A stretch of DNA of 64,000 bases from Collinsella sp. AM34-10 (GTDB taxonomy: Bacteria > Actinomycetota > Coriobacteriia > Coriobacteriales > Coriobacteriaceae), in assembly GCF_003469185.1 (NCBI RefSeq), contig NZ_QSIL01000002.1, forward strand, positions 232,411 to 296,410. Reading direction: 5' to 3'. A model generated the notes under the pieces. It did no database searches and was not told where the DNA came from. It worked only from the letters and a program-made list of their open reading frames with translations. The position numbers were made by a program, and so were the translations under genes. This document shows, piece by piece, positions 1 through 8,802 of this stretch (positions are counted from its first letter, which is position 1; the number at the start of each line of letters is the position of its first letter).

Positions 1-2
1 GC

Positions 3-1484
3 GACGACTACCGCGAGCTCAAGCCCGCCGATGTTGCCTACTACGACGGCTGCGTCGAGGTCGATCTGTCGAGCGTCAAGCCCATGATCGCGCTGCCGTT
101 CCATCCTTCCAACGGCTTCGAGATTGACGAGCTCAACGAGAATCTCGAGGACATCCTGCACGAGGTGGAGCTCGAGGCTGCCAAGATCGGCGAAGGCAAG
201 ACGCACTTTAGCCTGCTCGACAAGATCGTCGACGGCAAGCTGCACGTGCAGCAGGGCGTTATTGCCGGCTGCTCGGGCGGCAACTACGACTCCGTGGTCC
301 AGGCTGCCCGCGTGCTCAAGGGCGCTAACACCGGCTGCGGCGAGTTCTCGCTGTCGGTCTATCCCACAAGCCAGCCCGTGGCGCTCGAGCTTACACGCCG
401 CGGCTATATCTACGACCTTATGGAGGCCGGCGCGATCGTGCGCACGGCGTTCTGCGGCCCGTGCTTTGGTGCCGGTGACACGCCTGCCAACAACGGCCTG
501 TCCATCCGCCACACCACGCGCAATTTCCCCAACCGCGAGGGTTCCAAGCCGGGTAATGGCCAGCTGAGCGCCGTGGCCCTGATGGATGCCCGCTCCATTG
601 CGGCGACGGCTGCCAACGGCGGCGTCCTGACGCCGGCGACCGACCTGCCCGAGGAGACTTGGGACGAGGCCTGCGAGTACACCTTTGACGACGCGCCGTA
701 CAAAAAGCGCGTGTACTGGGGCTTTGGCAAGGCGGAGCCTGCCGACGAGCTGGTCGAGGGTCCCAACATCAAGCCGTGGCCCGCGATGGAGCCCCTCGGC
801 GATGACATCCTGCTCAAGGTGTGCTCCAAAATCATGGACCCGGTCACCACGACTGACGAGCTCATTCCCTCGGGCGAGACGAGCTCCTTCCGCTCCAACC
901 CGTTGGGTCTGGCCGAGTTTACGCTCAGCCGTCGCGACCCGGCCTACGTGGGTCGTTCCAAGGAGGTCGACGCCGTGGAGAAGCGCCGCGTTGCTGGCGA
1001 GCCAGCAGGCGACCTGGCGGCGCTCGATGCCGAGCTTGCCGGCGTGTTTGAGGCACTGGCCGGCGCGGGTGTCGCTGCCGACGCCAAGGCGACCGAGTAC
1101 GGCTCCATGCTCTATGCCAAGAAGCCCGGTGACGGTTCTGCTCGTGAGCAGGCCGCGAGCTGCCAGCGCGTAATCGGCGGTCTGGCCAATATCGTTCACG
1201 AGTACGCCACCAAGCGCTATCGCTCCAACGTGATGAACTGGGGCATGGTGCCCTTCCAGATGGAGGCCGAGCCCAACTTTGAGGTGGGCGACTACGTCTT
1301 TGTGCCGGGTGTCCGCGCCGCGCTCGACGGCGACCTAAAGGACATCGCCGCCTACGTGGTGCGTGCCGACGGCGCGGTCGAGCAGATTGAGCTTTACATT
1401 GCCGATATGACGGCAGAGGAGCGTGCCATCGTCAAGGCCGGCTGCCTGATCAACTACAACAAGTTCAAGGCCGCTGCCGAGTAA
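3..1484 (+). CDS. Aconitase-family hydratase, C-terminal part (5' end outside window)
   Basis: The frame is open from base 3, so the start lies before the window; about 493 residues remain. The sequence has the aconitase/isopropylmalate dehydratase pattern: a GCSGGNYDS segment at the place of the first Fe-S cysteine, then CGPCFGAGD, which supplies the other cluster cysteines. The swivel-domain part follows. Family members use a [4Fe-4S] cluster to add or remove water from hydroxy-acids. The closest overall type I recognise is the YbhJ-like group of uncharacterised aconitase homologues, not canonical AcnA, so the substrate is unknown. The gene ends 16 bases before a 22-bp perfect inverted repeat. 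Confidence 0.8.
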   Translation, partial: DDYRELKPADVAYYDGCVEVDLSSVKPMIALPFHPSNGFEIDELNENLEDILHEVELEAAKIGEGKTHFSLLDKIVDGKLHVQQGVIAGCSGGNYDSVVQAARVLKGANTGCGEFSLSVYPTSQPVALELTRRGYIYDLMEAGAIVRTAFCGPCFGAGDTPANNGLSIRHTTRNFPNREGSKPGNGQLSAVALMDARSIAATAANGGVLTPATDLPEETWDEACEYTFDDAPYKKRVYWGFGKAEPADELVEGPNIKPWPAMEPLGDDILLKVCSKIMDPVTTTDELIPSGETSSFRSNPLGLAEFTLSRRDPAYVGRSKEVDAVEKRRVAGEPAGDLAALDAELAGVFEALAGAGVAADAKATEYGSMLYAKKPGDGSAREQAASCQRVIGGLANIVHEYATKRYRSNVMNWGMVPFQMEAEPNFEVGDYVFVPGVRAALDGDLKDIAAYVVRADGAVEQIELYIADMTAEERAIVKAGCLINYNKFKAAAE

Positions 1485-1499
1485 CGCACTTAATTGTCC

Positions 1500-1573
1500 G
1501 CCCGGGGCTTACCCTTTCCCGCCCGCTCACGCGCTTCGCGAGGGTCGCGTTCGGGAAAGGGTAAGCCCCGGGC
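1500..1573. repeat. 22-bp perfect inverted repeat after the hydratase gene
   Basis: Bases 1500-1521 are the exact reverse complement of 1552-1573, with a 30-base loop containing a smaller GCG/CGC hairpin. It begins 16 bases after the hydratase stop codon. It may fold as a transcript 3' end, but no clear T-run follows. Confidence 0.8.
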
Positions 1574-1630
1574 TACATTTCTGCGTTCTCGTTGGGTCTT
1601 GAGGGACGCTAATAAATAGACCTGCTTGAT

Positions 1631-1661
1631 GCCGCCTCTGTTAATGGGGCGGCTTCTTTTT
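1631..1661 (+). terminator. Rho-independent terminator
   Basis: GCCGCC at 1631-1636 pairs with GGCGGC at 1648-1653 and is followed by TTCTTTTT. It probably ends the hydratase transcript. Confidence 0.65.
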
Positions 1662-1665
1662 GTCG

Positions 1666-1706
1666 AAAACCGCCACAAAGGGGACAGGCACCTTTGTGGT
1701 GGTTTT
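1666..1706. repeat. Palindromic repeat family A, copy 1 (inverted)
   Basis: A hairpin with arms CACAAAGG/CCTTTGTG around a GGACAGGCA-type centre and outer AAAACC/GGTTTT. It is in the opposite orientation to the other three copies at 1869, 2736 and 3537. Confidence 0.8.
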
Positions 1707-1712
1707 TGTTTG

Positions 1713-1848
1713 TCTCGTTCTGTAACAGGTAGACCCTTATTTGCCGAGCAGTTGTTACAGATTTAGATAAACGGGCACCGCTGAACAATTCATCTCGATC
1801 TGTAACATCTGGACCCAAAAACGGCCGCTAGATGTTACAGATTGAGAT
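1713..1848. repeat. Palindromic repeat family B, copies 1 and 2 (two-hairpin block)
   Basis: Two hairpins, 1713-1768 and 1793-1848, each begin with TCTCG(A/T)TCTGTAACA and end with TGTTACAGATT(T/G)AGA. The 24-base spacer between them is nearly identical to the spacer in the block at 3667-3802. Both blocks are 136 bases long, so this is a duplicated unit. Confidence 0.8.
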
Positions 1849-1868
1849 GGTGAACGCCGGGGCCGAAG

Positions 1869-1904
1869 ATCACCACAAAGGTGCCTGTCCCCTTTGTGGC
1901 GGTG
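1869..1904. repeat. Palindromic repeat family A, copy 2
   Basis: CACCACAAAGGTGCCTGTCC followed by CCTTTGTGGCGGTG. It is the reverse complement of copy 1 at its core. Confidence 0.75.
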
Positions 1905-1957
1905 GGGGGCGAGCTCGATGTTGCCGTGCTCGTTGAACGACATTCTAATGAGCGTTC

Positions 1958-2626
1958 CTACAGGATTTCATCCGGGCTGGCGGGTTTGGTTGTTTTGGGG
2001 ATGCCGAGTTTGGATGACGCGAAATCGTCAACATTGTCCTTGATTCCGTCTCTGGTGTAGACGGTGACCATATAGGTGCTGTGTCCAAATTCGCTCTTGT
2101 TGCGCATCGCCCAGGCCTGCCAGTAGGCAGCCCTACCTCGTCCCCTGATTTCTCCGATGCGACGGAGTTCTGTTTGCATCAGCTTCGGGTCATTATTGAC
2201 GGTTCGACCGGCCTCGTCGGTGAGCCCGCACTGTCCAAGTAGCTTGTCGAGGACTTGGTTCATGTGGCGCTCGTCGGTGTTTGGAGCATAGTCGTAGGCG
2301 AGGGTGATGGAATCGAGGGGCTGGTCGTCGATCAAATAATTCATCGCCTGAGGTTCAAGGCAGAAATAAGGAGGCCGTCCGTCGATCTGACCGAGCAGTG
2401 GCAACTTTGACCGCCAAATTCCGGTGGGAATTCCATCTTCGTAAAACACGCCGCGACAGATAAAGGAAAGCGAGGTGGCACGCGAGCCGGCGTCGACCAT
2501 TCCGCGTAAATCGAAGGGCGAGGCGATGCCAAGGGAAAAGGGCGTGATGACGATAAGGAAGAGCATCACGATGGGTACGGCGAGAATGGCGATGACGTTG
2601 CGACCGGTGGAATGAGGCGGCTTCAT
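1958..2626 (-). CDS. Hypothetical membrane-anchored protein
   Basis: I do not recognise this family. The start at 2626 (MKPPHSTG) is chosen because GAGGAG lies 8 bases upstream; an ATG 18 bases further up lacks such a site. The 222-residue product has one strong N-terminal hydrophobic segment (about residues 8-35), then a soluble domain with four scattered cysteines, so it is probably anchored with most of the chain outside. It lies alone on the minus strand between two family-A/B repeat clusters and faces the similarly built gene at 2861. Both are about 220 residues with one N-terminal membrane segment, but I see no clear sequence relation between them. Confidence 0.6.
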   Translation of the reverse strand: MKPPHSTGRNVIAILAVPIVMLFLIVITPFSLGIASPFDLRGMVDAGSRATSLSFICRGVFYEDGIPTGIWRSKLPLLGQIDGRPPYFCLEPQAMNYLIDDQPLDSITLAYDYAPNTDERHMNQVLDKLLGQCGLTDEAGRTVNNDPKLMQTELRRIGEIRGRGRAAYWQAWAMRNKSEFGHSTYMVTVYTRDGIKDNVDDFASSKLGIPKTTKPASPDEIL

Positions 2627-2735
2627 ATGCGCTCCTCGAGACAAAGAGCAGGCAAGCTCGATGACAAATGAATAATCTCAGCTAACAATTCAATTTTAAT
2701 CTCATAACGTGTGACAGCTGGCCGTCGAAACCGAG

Positions 2736-2773
2736 AACCATCACAAAGGTGCCTGTCCCCTTTGTGGTGGTGA
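2736..2773. repeat. Palindromic repeat family A, copy 3
   Basis: AACCATCACAAAGGTGCCTG followed by TCCCCTTTGTGGTGGT. It lies between the two divergently arranged hypothetical genes. Confidence 0.75.
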
Positions 2774-2860
2774 GGAGCGCGCGGCTTCTTTTGGTAATAG
2801 TGTTAGCTGGCGGTATCATTAGTGCAAATGGCGCGGGTTTGCATTGTGAGGTGTTTTGCC

Positions 2861-3532
2861 GTGAGCTGTCCTGGCCGTATTGGATTGATTGTCTTGGCGC
2901 TTGCGATCGCTGTGGTTGGCGCGGGCGCTGTCGGTATGGCATTTCTACCTGCTGCGGTGACGGAGCCGGTGGTCAAGCCTGTGACTCAATCTGTCGAACT
3001 TCTGACCGGCGACGACAAGCCCGAGACCATTACCGTTGATTTTGATGAGCAGCCGGCTGTGCTGGGTATTAGCAATTATCCGCGTATTCAGCTTGGGGCC
3101 ATGCGCTATACCACGGATACAAGCCTGATCGATAGGGCGTCCGAGCTACTCAAGGGCAAAACATTTAAGCGTTGGTACGGATATGCGTCCTATCGGGCAA
3201 AAGCGAACGACATGGTTGGCGGATGCCACTCTTCCATCGAACTGGACACTGCAAACGGCGCAAAGTTATGTGATGTCTCGTACGATCCAGGCTACGAGGG
3301 CAATGAGGGTCCGGGCATCTACATCATGGACGGCGATGTCGCCTATGTCATGGAGGGCGACCAGACCGAGCTCAACGATTTTATGGGTCAGTGTATCCAA
3401 GATGCCTATAAACAGACCTGCTTGCCTGACTCGCAGACTGCACGCGATAGTGGGTCTGCCCGTACATGGCTGTTCGAGGATGAGATGCCCTGGACCGTCG
3501 AATCGGGAAGTACGGGTTCGGCGAAGGAGTAG
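2861..3532 (+). CDS. Hypothetical membrane-anchored protein
   Basis: Family not recognised. A GTG start at 2861 (MSCPGRIGL) is preferred because GAGGTG lies 7 bases upstream; an in-frame GTG at 2822 would add 13 residues. Residues 5-30 form one hydrophobic segment. The remaining roughly 190 residues are polar and likely outside, with several cysteines (GGCHSS, KLCD, GQCIQ, TCLPD) that could form disulfides. The gene sits directly after family-A copy 3 and ends just before copy 4. It could be a lipoprotein-like or secreted protein, but no lipobox is clear. Confidence 0.55.
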   Translation: MSCPGRIGLIVLALAIAVVGAGAVGMAFLPAAVTEPVVKPVTQSVELLTGDDKPETITVDFDEQPAVLGISNYPRIQLGAMRYTTDTSLIDRASELLKGKTFKRWYGYASYRAKANDMVGGCHSSIELDTANGAKLCDVSYDPGYEGNEGPGIYIMDGDVAYVMEGDQTELNDFMGQCIQDAYKQTCLPDSQTARDSGSARTWLFEDEMPWTVESGSTGSAKE

Positions 3533-3536
3533 AGAC

Positions 3537-3577
3537 CGCGACCACCACAAAGGTGCCTGTCCTCTTTGTGGTGGTTT
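3537..3577. repeat. Palindromic repeat family A, copy 4
   Basis: ACCACCACAAAGGTGCCTGT followed by CCTCTTTGTGGTGGTTTT. It begins within 10 bases of the preceding stop codon and could serve as its terminator. Confidence 0.75.
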
Positions 3578-3585
3578 TCGGTCTG

Positions 3586-3640
3586 TCTCGATCTGTAACA
3601 TCTTGGCCGCTAAAAGTGGGCCTGGTGTTACAGATTTAGA
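3586..3640. repeat. Palindromic repeat family B, copy 3
   Basis: TCTCGATCTGTAACA at the left and TGTTACAGATTTAGA at the right, with a T-run after it. It is a single hairpin, unlike the two-hairpin blocks. Confidence 0.75.
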
Positions 3641-3666
3641 TTTTTGATCCGGGTGTTTTCTGTTCG

Positions 3667-3802
3667 TCTCGATCTGTAACAGTTAGACCCTAATTTGCCG
3701 ATTAGATGTTACAGATTGAGACAAACGGGCGCCGCTGAATAATTCGTCTCGATCTGTAACATCTGGAGCCGGAAACGGTCGATAGATGTTACAGATTGAG
3801 AT
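3667..3802. repeat. Palindromic repeat family B, copies 4 and 5 (two-hairpin block)
   Basis: Hairpins 3667-3721 and 3747-3802 share the family-B arms and the same conserved spacer as the block at 1713-1848. Confidence 0.8.
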
Positions 3803-3865
3803 AGTGAGGGGACGAGGCCGCAGCGGGTGAGCGTGCCTGCCCCCTATCTCTTAATCACTCATAAA

Positions 3866-3958
3866 ATCTTATATATAGAGACTTAGATTTATGTATAAGA
3901 TCGTACAAAGCTGGCAACAATACTTCTCGAACAACGTGAAGCCGCCCCGTAGGGCGGC
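3866..3958 (+). promoter_or_regulatory. clpB upstream region: AT-rich inverted repeat and leader hairpin
   Basis: ATCTTATA at 3866-3873 is the reverse complement of TATAAGAT at 3894-3901, in an AT-rich tract unlike the surrounding DNA. GCCGCCC/GGGCGGC (3941-3958) then forms a hairpin shortly before the ribosome-binding site. I do not see a CIRCE or HAIR (HspR) element, so heat-shock control through those repressors is not supported. The AT-rich dyad is the best candidate operator or promoter. Confidence 0.4.
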
Positions 3959-3979
3959 CACCCCAAGAGAGGTGATTCC

Positions 3980-6607
3980 ATGAGAATCGATAAGCTAGCA
4001 ATGACGTCGCGCGAGGCGTTGCAGACCGCCATGAGCACGGCTGCCGATGCGCAGGCCGGCGCGGTGGAGCCGATTCACCTGCTGTCTGCCCTGCTCGGTG
4101 CCGGCGAGCGCAATATCTCCGTGATCATCGAGCGCATCGGTGCCGATCCGGCCCAGCTTGCACGCTCCACGCAGGATGCCATCGACCACGCGCCCAAGGT
4201 TTCGGGCGAGGGCCAGCAGATGGGCCTGTCCAACGAGCTCGTCCGCGTCATCGAGAAGGCCGAGAAGAAGGCCACCAAGATGGGCGACAGCTTTGTGGTG
4301 ACCGAGCATCTGCTGATGGCGCTTGCCGAGGACAAGGGCGAGGCCGGCCGCGTTCTTCGCGACGCCGGCGTCACCAAGGAGCGCATCGAGCAGGTCTACG
4401 AGGAACTGCGCGGCGATGACCGCGTGACGTCTGCCGAGGACAAGACCCAGTTTGAGGCGCTGGAGCAGTACGGACGCAATATCTGCGATCTTGCCCGCGC
4501 CGGTAAGCTCGACCCGGTCATCGGCCGTACCAACGAGATCCGTCGTACCATTCAGGTCCTGTCCCGCCGCACCAAGAACAACCCCGTGCTCATCGGTGAG
4601 CCGGGCGTCGGTAAAACAGCTATCGTCGAGGGCATCGCCCAGCGTATCGTGGCCGGCGACGTGCCGAGTACGCTGCGCGACCGCGACCTCATCGAGCTCG
4701 ACATGAGCGCGCTGGTCGCCGGCGCCAAGTACCGCGGTGAGTTCGAGGACCGCTTGAAGGCCGTGCTCAAGGAGGTACAGAAGTCCGAGGGCAAGGTCAT
4801 CCTGTTCATCGATGAGCTCCACACCATCGTGGGCGCGGGTGCCACCGAGGGCTCCATGGACGCCGGCAACATCCTCAAGCCGGCGCTCGCCCGTGGCGAC
4901 CTGCATGCGATCGGCGCGACCACGCTCGACGAATACCGCAAGTACATCGAGAAGGACGCGGCGCTCGCCCGTCGTTTCCAGACCGTTATGGTGAGCGAGC
5001 CTACCGTCGAGGACACCATCTCGATTCTGCGTGGCCTCAAGGAGAAGTACGAGATCTTCCACGGCGTGCATATCACCGATAGTGCACTCGTGGCCGCCGC
5101 CGACCTCTCCGATCGCTACATCGCCGACCGCTTCCTGCCCGACAAGGCCATCGACCTGGTCGATGAGGCCGCAAGCCGCCTGCGCATGGAGCTCGACAGC
5201 ATGCCGGTCGAGATCGACGCCACCACGCGTCAGCTCACCCAGCTGCAGATCGAGGAGCAGGCGCTCATGAAGGAGACCGACGACGCCTCCAAGGAGCGTC
5301 TGGAGGCCCTGCGCCAAGAGATTGCCGAGGTCCAGGAAAAGCTCAACGTGCAAAAGGCCGGCTGGCTCAACCAAAAGAACGCCATCGACCACGTGCAAGA
5401 GCTCAAGGGACAGCTCGACGAGGCCAGGAGCGAAGAGGAGCGCGCGACGCGCAACGGCGATCTGGGTCGTGCGTCCGAGCTGCGCTACTCCGTGATTCCT
5501 GGTCTGCAGCAGCAGATTCAGGATTCCGAGGCTGCGCTCGAGGCGCAAAAGCAGCAGGACGGCGAGGGTCTCAACGAACAGGTGACCTCTGATGAGATCG
5601 CCGAGGTCGTGAGCGCCTGGACCGGCGTGCCCGTCTCCAAGATGATGCAGGGCGAGCTCGACAAGCTGAAGGGCCTGGAGGGCGAGCTGCATAAGCGCGT
5701 CATCGGCCAGGACGAGGCCGTCTCCGCCGTCGCCGCAGCTGTGCGCCGCAGCCGTGCGGGCCTCTCCGATCCGGACAAGCCCATCGGAAGCTTCTTCTTC
5801 CTGGGTCCTACCGGCGTGGGTAAGACCGAGCTCGCCAAGGCGCTTGCCGAGTGCCTGTTCGATGACGAGCGTGCGCTCGTGCGTATCGACATGTCCGAGT
5901 ACATGGAGAAGTTCAGCGTCCAGCGTCTGATCGGTGCGCCTCCGGGATACGTGGGCTACGACGAGGGCGGACAGCTCACCGAAGCCGTGCGCCGTCGTCC
6001 GTACTCCGTGATCTTGCTTGACGAGATGGAGAAGGCCCATCCAGATGTCTTCAACGTGCTGCTGCAGGTGCTTGACGACGGCCGTCTGACCGACGGTCAG
6101 GGTCGCCAGGTGTCCTTCAAGAACACGATTATCATCATGACGAGCAACGTGGGCTCCAAGGCTATCGCCGAGCTTTCGGGCAAGGACGAGGAGGAGATGC
6201 GCCATCAGGTCGACGCGGCCATGGCTCAGACCTTCCGCCCCGAGTTCCTCAACCGTATCGACGATATCGTGGTGTTCCATCCGCTCGGCATGGCGCAGAT
6301 CGAGAAGATCGTCGACATCCAGCTCGCCGACGTCCGCGCGCGTCTGGCCAAGGAGCGCATGACGCTTGCCATCACCCCGGCGGCCAAGCAGATGCTCGCC
6401 GTGGGCGGCCTGGACCCGGTCTTTGGCGCCCGTCCGCTCAAGCGTCTGGTCCAGCGCGAGGTCGTGGATGCCATCGCCGCCGCTATCATCGACGGCACGG
6501 TGCGCGAGGGCGATCAGGTGACGGTCGATGTCGACAAGGACGGCGGCTTTACCGTCGTGTGCGACAATACGCCGGCGGCCACCTACGAGGTCCCCGACGC
6601 CGAGTAG
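3980..6607 (+). CDS. clpB: ATP-dependent chaperone ClpB (Hsp100 disaggregase)
   Basis: ClpB is a cytoplasmic hexameric disaggregase that threads aggregated proteins together with DnaK. At 875 residues it has the full family length. In order: Clp N-domain (about 1-145), first AAA+ module with Walker [10 protein letters not shown] (about 205), middle coiled-coil domain (about 410-530) rich in Glu/Lys/Gln, and second AAA+ module with Walker [10 protein letters not shown] (about 609) and the C-terminal D2-small domain. The middle domain separates it from ClpA and ClpC, and no ClpP-binding loop is evident. GAGGTG precedes the ATG by 6 bases. It is monocistronic, with a strong terminator after it. 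Confidence 0.97.
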   Translation: MRIDKLAMTSREALQTAMSTAADAQAGAVEPIHLLSALLGAGERNISVIIERIGADPAQLARSTQDAIDHAPKVSGEGQQMGLSNELVRVIEKAEKKATKMGDSFVVTEHLLMALAEDKGEAGRVLRDAGVTKERIEQVYEELRGDDRVTSAEDKTQFEALEQYGRNICDLARAGKLDPVIGRTNEIRRTIQVLSRRTKNNPVLIGEPGVGKTAIVEGIAQRIVAGDVPSTLRDRDLIELDMSALVAGAKYRGEFEDRLKAVLKEVQKSEGKVILFIDELHTIVGAGATEGSMDAGNILKPALARGDLHAIGATTLDEYRKYIEKDAALARRFQTVMVSEPTVEDTISILRGLKEKYEIFHGVHITDSALVAAADLSDRYIADRFLPDKAIDLVDEAASRLRMELDSMPVEIDATTRQLTQLQIEEQALMKETDDASKERLEALRQEIAEVQEKLNVQKAGWLNQKNAIDHVQELKGQLDEARSEEERATRNGDLGRASELRYSVIPGLQQQIQDSEAALEAQKQQDGEGLNEQVTSDEIAEVVSAWTGVPVSKMMQGELDKLKGLEGELHKRVIGQDEAVSAVAAAVRRSRAGLSDPDKPIGSFFFLGPTGVGKTELAKALAECLFDDERALVRIDMSEYMEKFSVQRLIGAPPGYVGYDEGGQLTEAVRRRPYSVILLDEMEKAHPDVFNVLLQVLDDGRLTDGQGRQVSFKNTIIIMTSNVGSKAIAELSGKDEEEMRHQVDAAMAQTFRPEFLNRIDDIVVFHPLGMAQIEKIVDIQLADVRARLAKERMTLAITPAAKQMLAVGGLDPVFGARPLKRLVQREVVDAIAAAIIDGTVREGDQVTVDVDKDGGFTVVCDNTPAATYEVPDAE

Positions 6608-6653
6608 ATTTTTGGGAGATGCCTTAAAACCTGCCAGTCGTCTCTAAACGCCA

Positions 6654-6690
6654 AGGGCGGCGGATCCAATTGGGTCCGCCGCCCTTTTTC
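6654..6690 (+). terminator. Rho-independent terminator of clpB
   Basis: GGGCGGCGGATCC pairs with GGGTCCGCCGCCC and is followed by TTTTT. Confidence 0.85.
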
Positions 6691-6739
6691 GTGCGACAAT
6701 CGATGATGTTGAACGGATGCGATGCAAGGAGCTATGCAG

Positions 6740-6934
6740 ATGAAAGACGAGAACAAGACGAACGCACCGGCGGCTGAGGCAGTGCCCGCCGCACCCAAGC
6801 CTGCGCCTAAACCGGCGCCCAAGCCGCGCGACCCCTACATCCGCGCCGAGAACGAGGACGACGACGGCTACGATCCCTACAGCGATCGCCGCCCCGAGCG
6901 CGAGCCGATGTTCGAAGCCGACCCGTGGCGCTGA
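6740..6934 (+). CDS. Small Pro/Ala- and acidic-rich hypothetical protein
   Basis: A 64-residue product starting MKDENKTN. AAGGAG at 6726-6731 stands 8 bases before this ATG and only 2 bases before an alternative ATG at 6734, which decides the start. The N-terminal half contains a PKPAPKPAPKP repeat. The C-terminal half is strongly charged (ENEDDDGYDPYSDRR). No membrane segment or known domain is visible and it is predicted to be disordered. Its own site and its place after the clpB terminator suggest a real small gene, but codon evidence is thin. Confidence 0.5.
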   Translation: MKDENKTNAPAAEAVPAAPKPAPKPAPKPRDPYIRAENEDDDGYDPYSDRRPEREPMFEADPWR

Positions 6935-6957
6935 GTGCCACCCAAAAGGCCGCCAAT

Positions 6958-7025
6958 AAGTTGCGGTGAAATAGGGACTGTTTTGCAGTTTGATCAGCAA
7001 AAACCGTCCCTATTCCACCGCAACT
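6958..7025. repeat. Palindromic repeat family C, copy 1
   Basis: Starts AAGTTGCGGTGAAATAGGGA and ends TCCCTATTCCACCGCAACT. The same arms recur at 14139-14207 with a different loop. It lies between convergent genes, so it may act as a two-way terminator. Confidence 0.8.
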
Positions 7026-7066
7026 GCGTTAGGGATGTGGATGTCGGGCGGCTGTCTTCGGGCTGG

Positions 7067-8569
7067 CTAGTCCTGGGCCTTGATGCTCGGCAGGAGAATC
7101 TGGGCGAGGTAGTCGGTCTCGAGTTTGGTCGCGGTGTCTGCCTTGCCGTCTTTACCGACCAGGTCGTTTTTGATCTGGCTGTATGTGTAGCGGTTGCCGG
7201 TCGTGAGCTCGACAAGCTCAATCGCCGTGTCCATGGGGTAGGTCGACACGGGGTTCTGCGTGCGCCCGTTGATGGTTTGCGGAATCACGTACGGATAGAC
7301 AGGGCCGCTGGCGTAGACGGTGTAGCCGTTGCCCAGGCTGACCGTGCCCAAAACCGTATCGCCGTCATCGGGGGTAAAGGTATCGCCGTCGCGCACTGCG
7401 ACAAGCGTCACGAGCGGTGTGTTGGTGTCGCTGTCCAGATAAATGCACAGCGTGCTGCCGTTTTGCCAGGTTGCGACCTTGCCATACCACTCAACCGGAA
7501 TATCGAGCTGATACAGGTTCGTCGCCTTGTGCCGAGCGTCGGCATCGCGGGCGGACTGAGCCTCGCTTGCGCTTACGGCGTTGGCGGCGGCATCGCGGCG
7601 CGTAATTGCCGCCTGCTGGAGTATCTTTGCCGCGGCGGCAGAGCTTGCGCCCCCTTCCTCGGCATACTTGGCGGCGGCATCGATCTGGTCGTCAGTCACC
7701 GTGTCGGCCGAAGGTACCTTGAGCTTAAAGGTGGCTTGAGCGCGCAGATCCTGCCCATCGCTCTTAATGGTGACCTGCGCCTTGGTGGTCGGGACGGTGT
7801 AGATGGTGCCGTCTTCCGCGATGGGGGATCCAGCAATGGAGAGCGTGTAATCGCCGGGCAGCAGCTTAATGCCGCGACCGTGCTCGTCAACGTAGAGCGT
7901 TTCGCTCACAGAAGAGCCGTCGGAGTCCTGGCCACTCACCTGCACGGGGATCTTTGAGCCGGTGGAGCAGTCGAGCCCCGCGGCATGTACGCCAATTTGC
8001 ACCGACATCATGGTATGGGCGTTTGCGGCAACCACGGCGGCCCGCTCTTGCTGGTATCCGTTCCAAGCCGCATAGCCCGCGCCGCCGGCGACGAGCGCGA
8101 TGGCAACAACGCCTGCCACCATCAGGTTGCGTCGCCTGGGCGACATCTTGCGATGGCGAACCTCGGCCTCGCGTGCCGAGGGAACGGACGGCAGGGGAAT
8201 ATCGCCCATGGCGATGGTCTCGTCTACGGCAGGCGCAGAGCCTAAGCCAGGGAGCTCGCGGGTCAGCGAATCTTCGGCGGGCAAGCTGTCGAGCAAGATG
8301 GTTTCCTCGCTCGTGTCGGATTCGGGCTGGTCGTCGGCCTCGCATTCGGATTCCTCGTGCCCCGCCTCGTCTTCGGTGGGCGCGGCGCCATCGTCTTTTG
8401 CATCCTGATCATCGGGCTGCGCTTCGATTTCCGGCTCATCTCGCACATCAACGCTCGAATCGTCAAACGCAATCTCGGCCAGTGCAATCTGGTCAAGGCT
8501 CTCCAGGGCCTCGGCACACGCTTCTGCATCTTGGGCCGCATCCTCTTGGCCCATCGTCTCATCTTTCAT
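7067..8569 (-). CDS. Single-pass membrane protein with long acidic cytoplasmic N-terminus
   Basis: Family not recognised. The start at 8569 (MKDETMGQ) is set by GGGGGA just upstream. The 500-residue protein has an Asp/Glu-rich low-complexity N-terminal region (about 1-140), a basic stretch RHRKMSPRRR, one membrane helix (about 148-168), and a C-terminal region likely outside the cell. The outer part includes a beta-rich stretch with a PGDYTLSI motif reminiscent of surface-carried carboxypeptidase-regulatory-like folds. The layout resembles actinobacterial anti-sigma or signal-reading membrane proteins, but no zinc ribbon or kinase motif is present. It ends against repeat C1. Confidence 0.6.
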   Translation of the reverse strand: MKDETMGQEDAAQDAEACAEALESLDQIALAEIAFDDSSVDVRDEPEIEAQPDDQDAKDDGAAPTEDEAGHEESECEADDQPESDTSEETILLDSLPAEDSLTRELPGLGSAPAVDETIAMGDIPLPSVPSAREAEVRHRKMSPRRRNLMVAGVVAIALVAGGAGYAAWNGYQQERAAVVAANAHTMMSVQIGVHAAGLDCSTGSKIPVQVSGQDSDGSSVSETLYVDEHGRGIKLLPGDYTLSIAGSPIAEDGTIYTVPTTKAQVTIKSDGQDLRAQATFKLKVPSADTVTDDQIDAAAKYAEEGGASSAAAAKILQQAAITRRDAAANAVSASEAQSARDADARHKATNLYQLDIPVEWYGKVATWQNGSTLCIYLDSDTNTPLVTLVAVRDGDTFTPDDGDTVLGTVSLGNGYTVYASGPVYPYVIPQTINGRTQNPVSTYPMDTAIELVELTTGNRYTYSQIKNDLVGKDGKADTATKLETDYLAQILLPSIKAQD

Positions 8570-8690
8570 ATATCCCCCAAGCTCAATATCGGGACAACAC
8601 TGTACCCAAAAATGGAGCCATATAAAGCGCATGCGAAATATAAGATCCGATTTAACCCGAGTGCATCGTTTAGCCGCATCCTCGCGGCAG

Positions 8691-8731
8691 CAAAAAGCCC
8701 CCGGAACGTGAACGAATCACATTCCGGGGGC
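8691..8731 (-). terminator. Rho-independent terminator for the 8803-9810 gene
   Basis: On the minus strand GCCCCCGGAA pairs with TTCCGGGGGC (10 bp) and is followed by TTTTTG. Confidence 0.8.
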
Positions 8732-8802
8732 CCTGCAATGCGTTGAGTTGCGCGGAGCCGGTTATGCGGCTTCGTACTCAAGCGATGTTTGCGTCAGGCG
8801 CG

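Noticed and set aside
1666..3802. Possible CRISPR array from the repeated hairpins
   Set aside because: Spacing is irregular, copies occur in both orientations, the spacers are themselves conserved, and no cas gene is present.
3995..6280. Long minus-strand open frame (761 codons) opposite clpB
   Set aside because: It lies wholly within the well-supported clpB gene and arises from its strong GC bias at third positions; the product is Leu/Gly/His-rich nonsense with no family resemblance.
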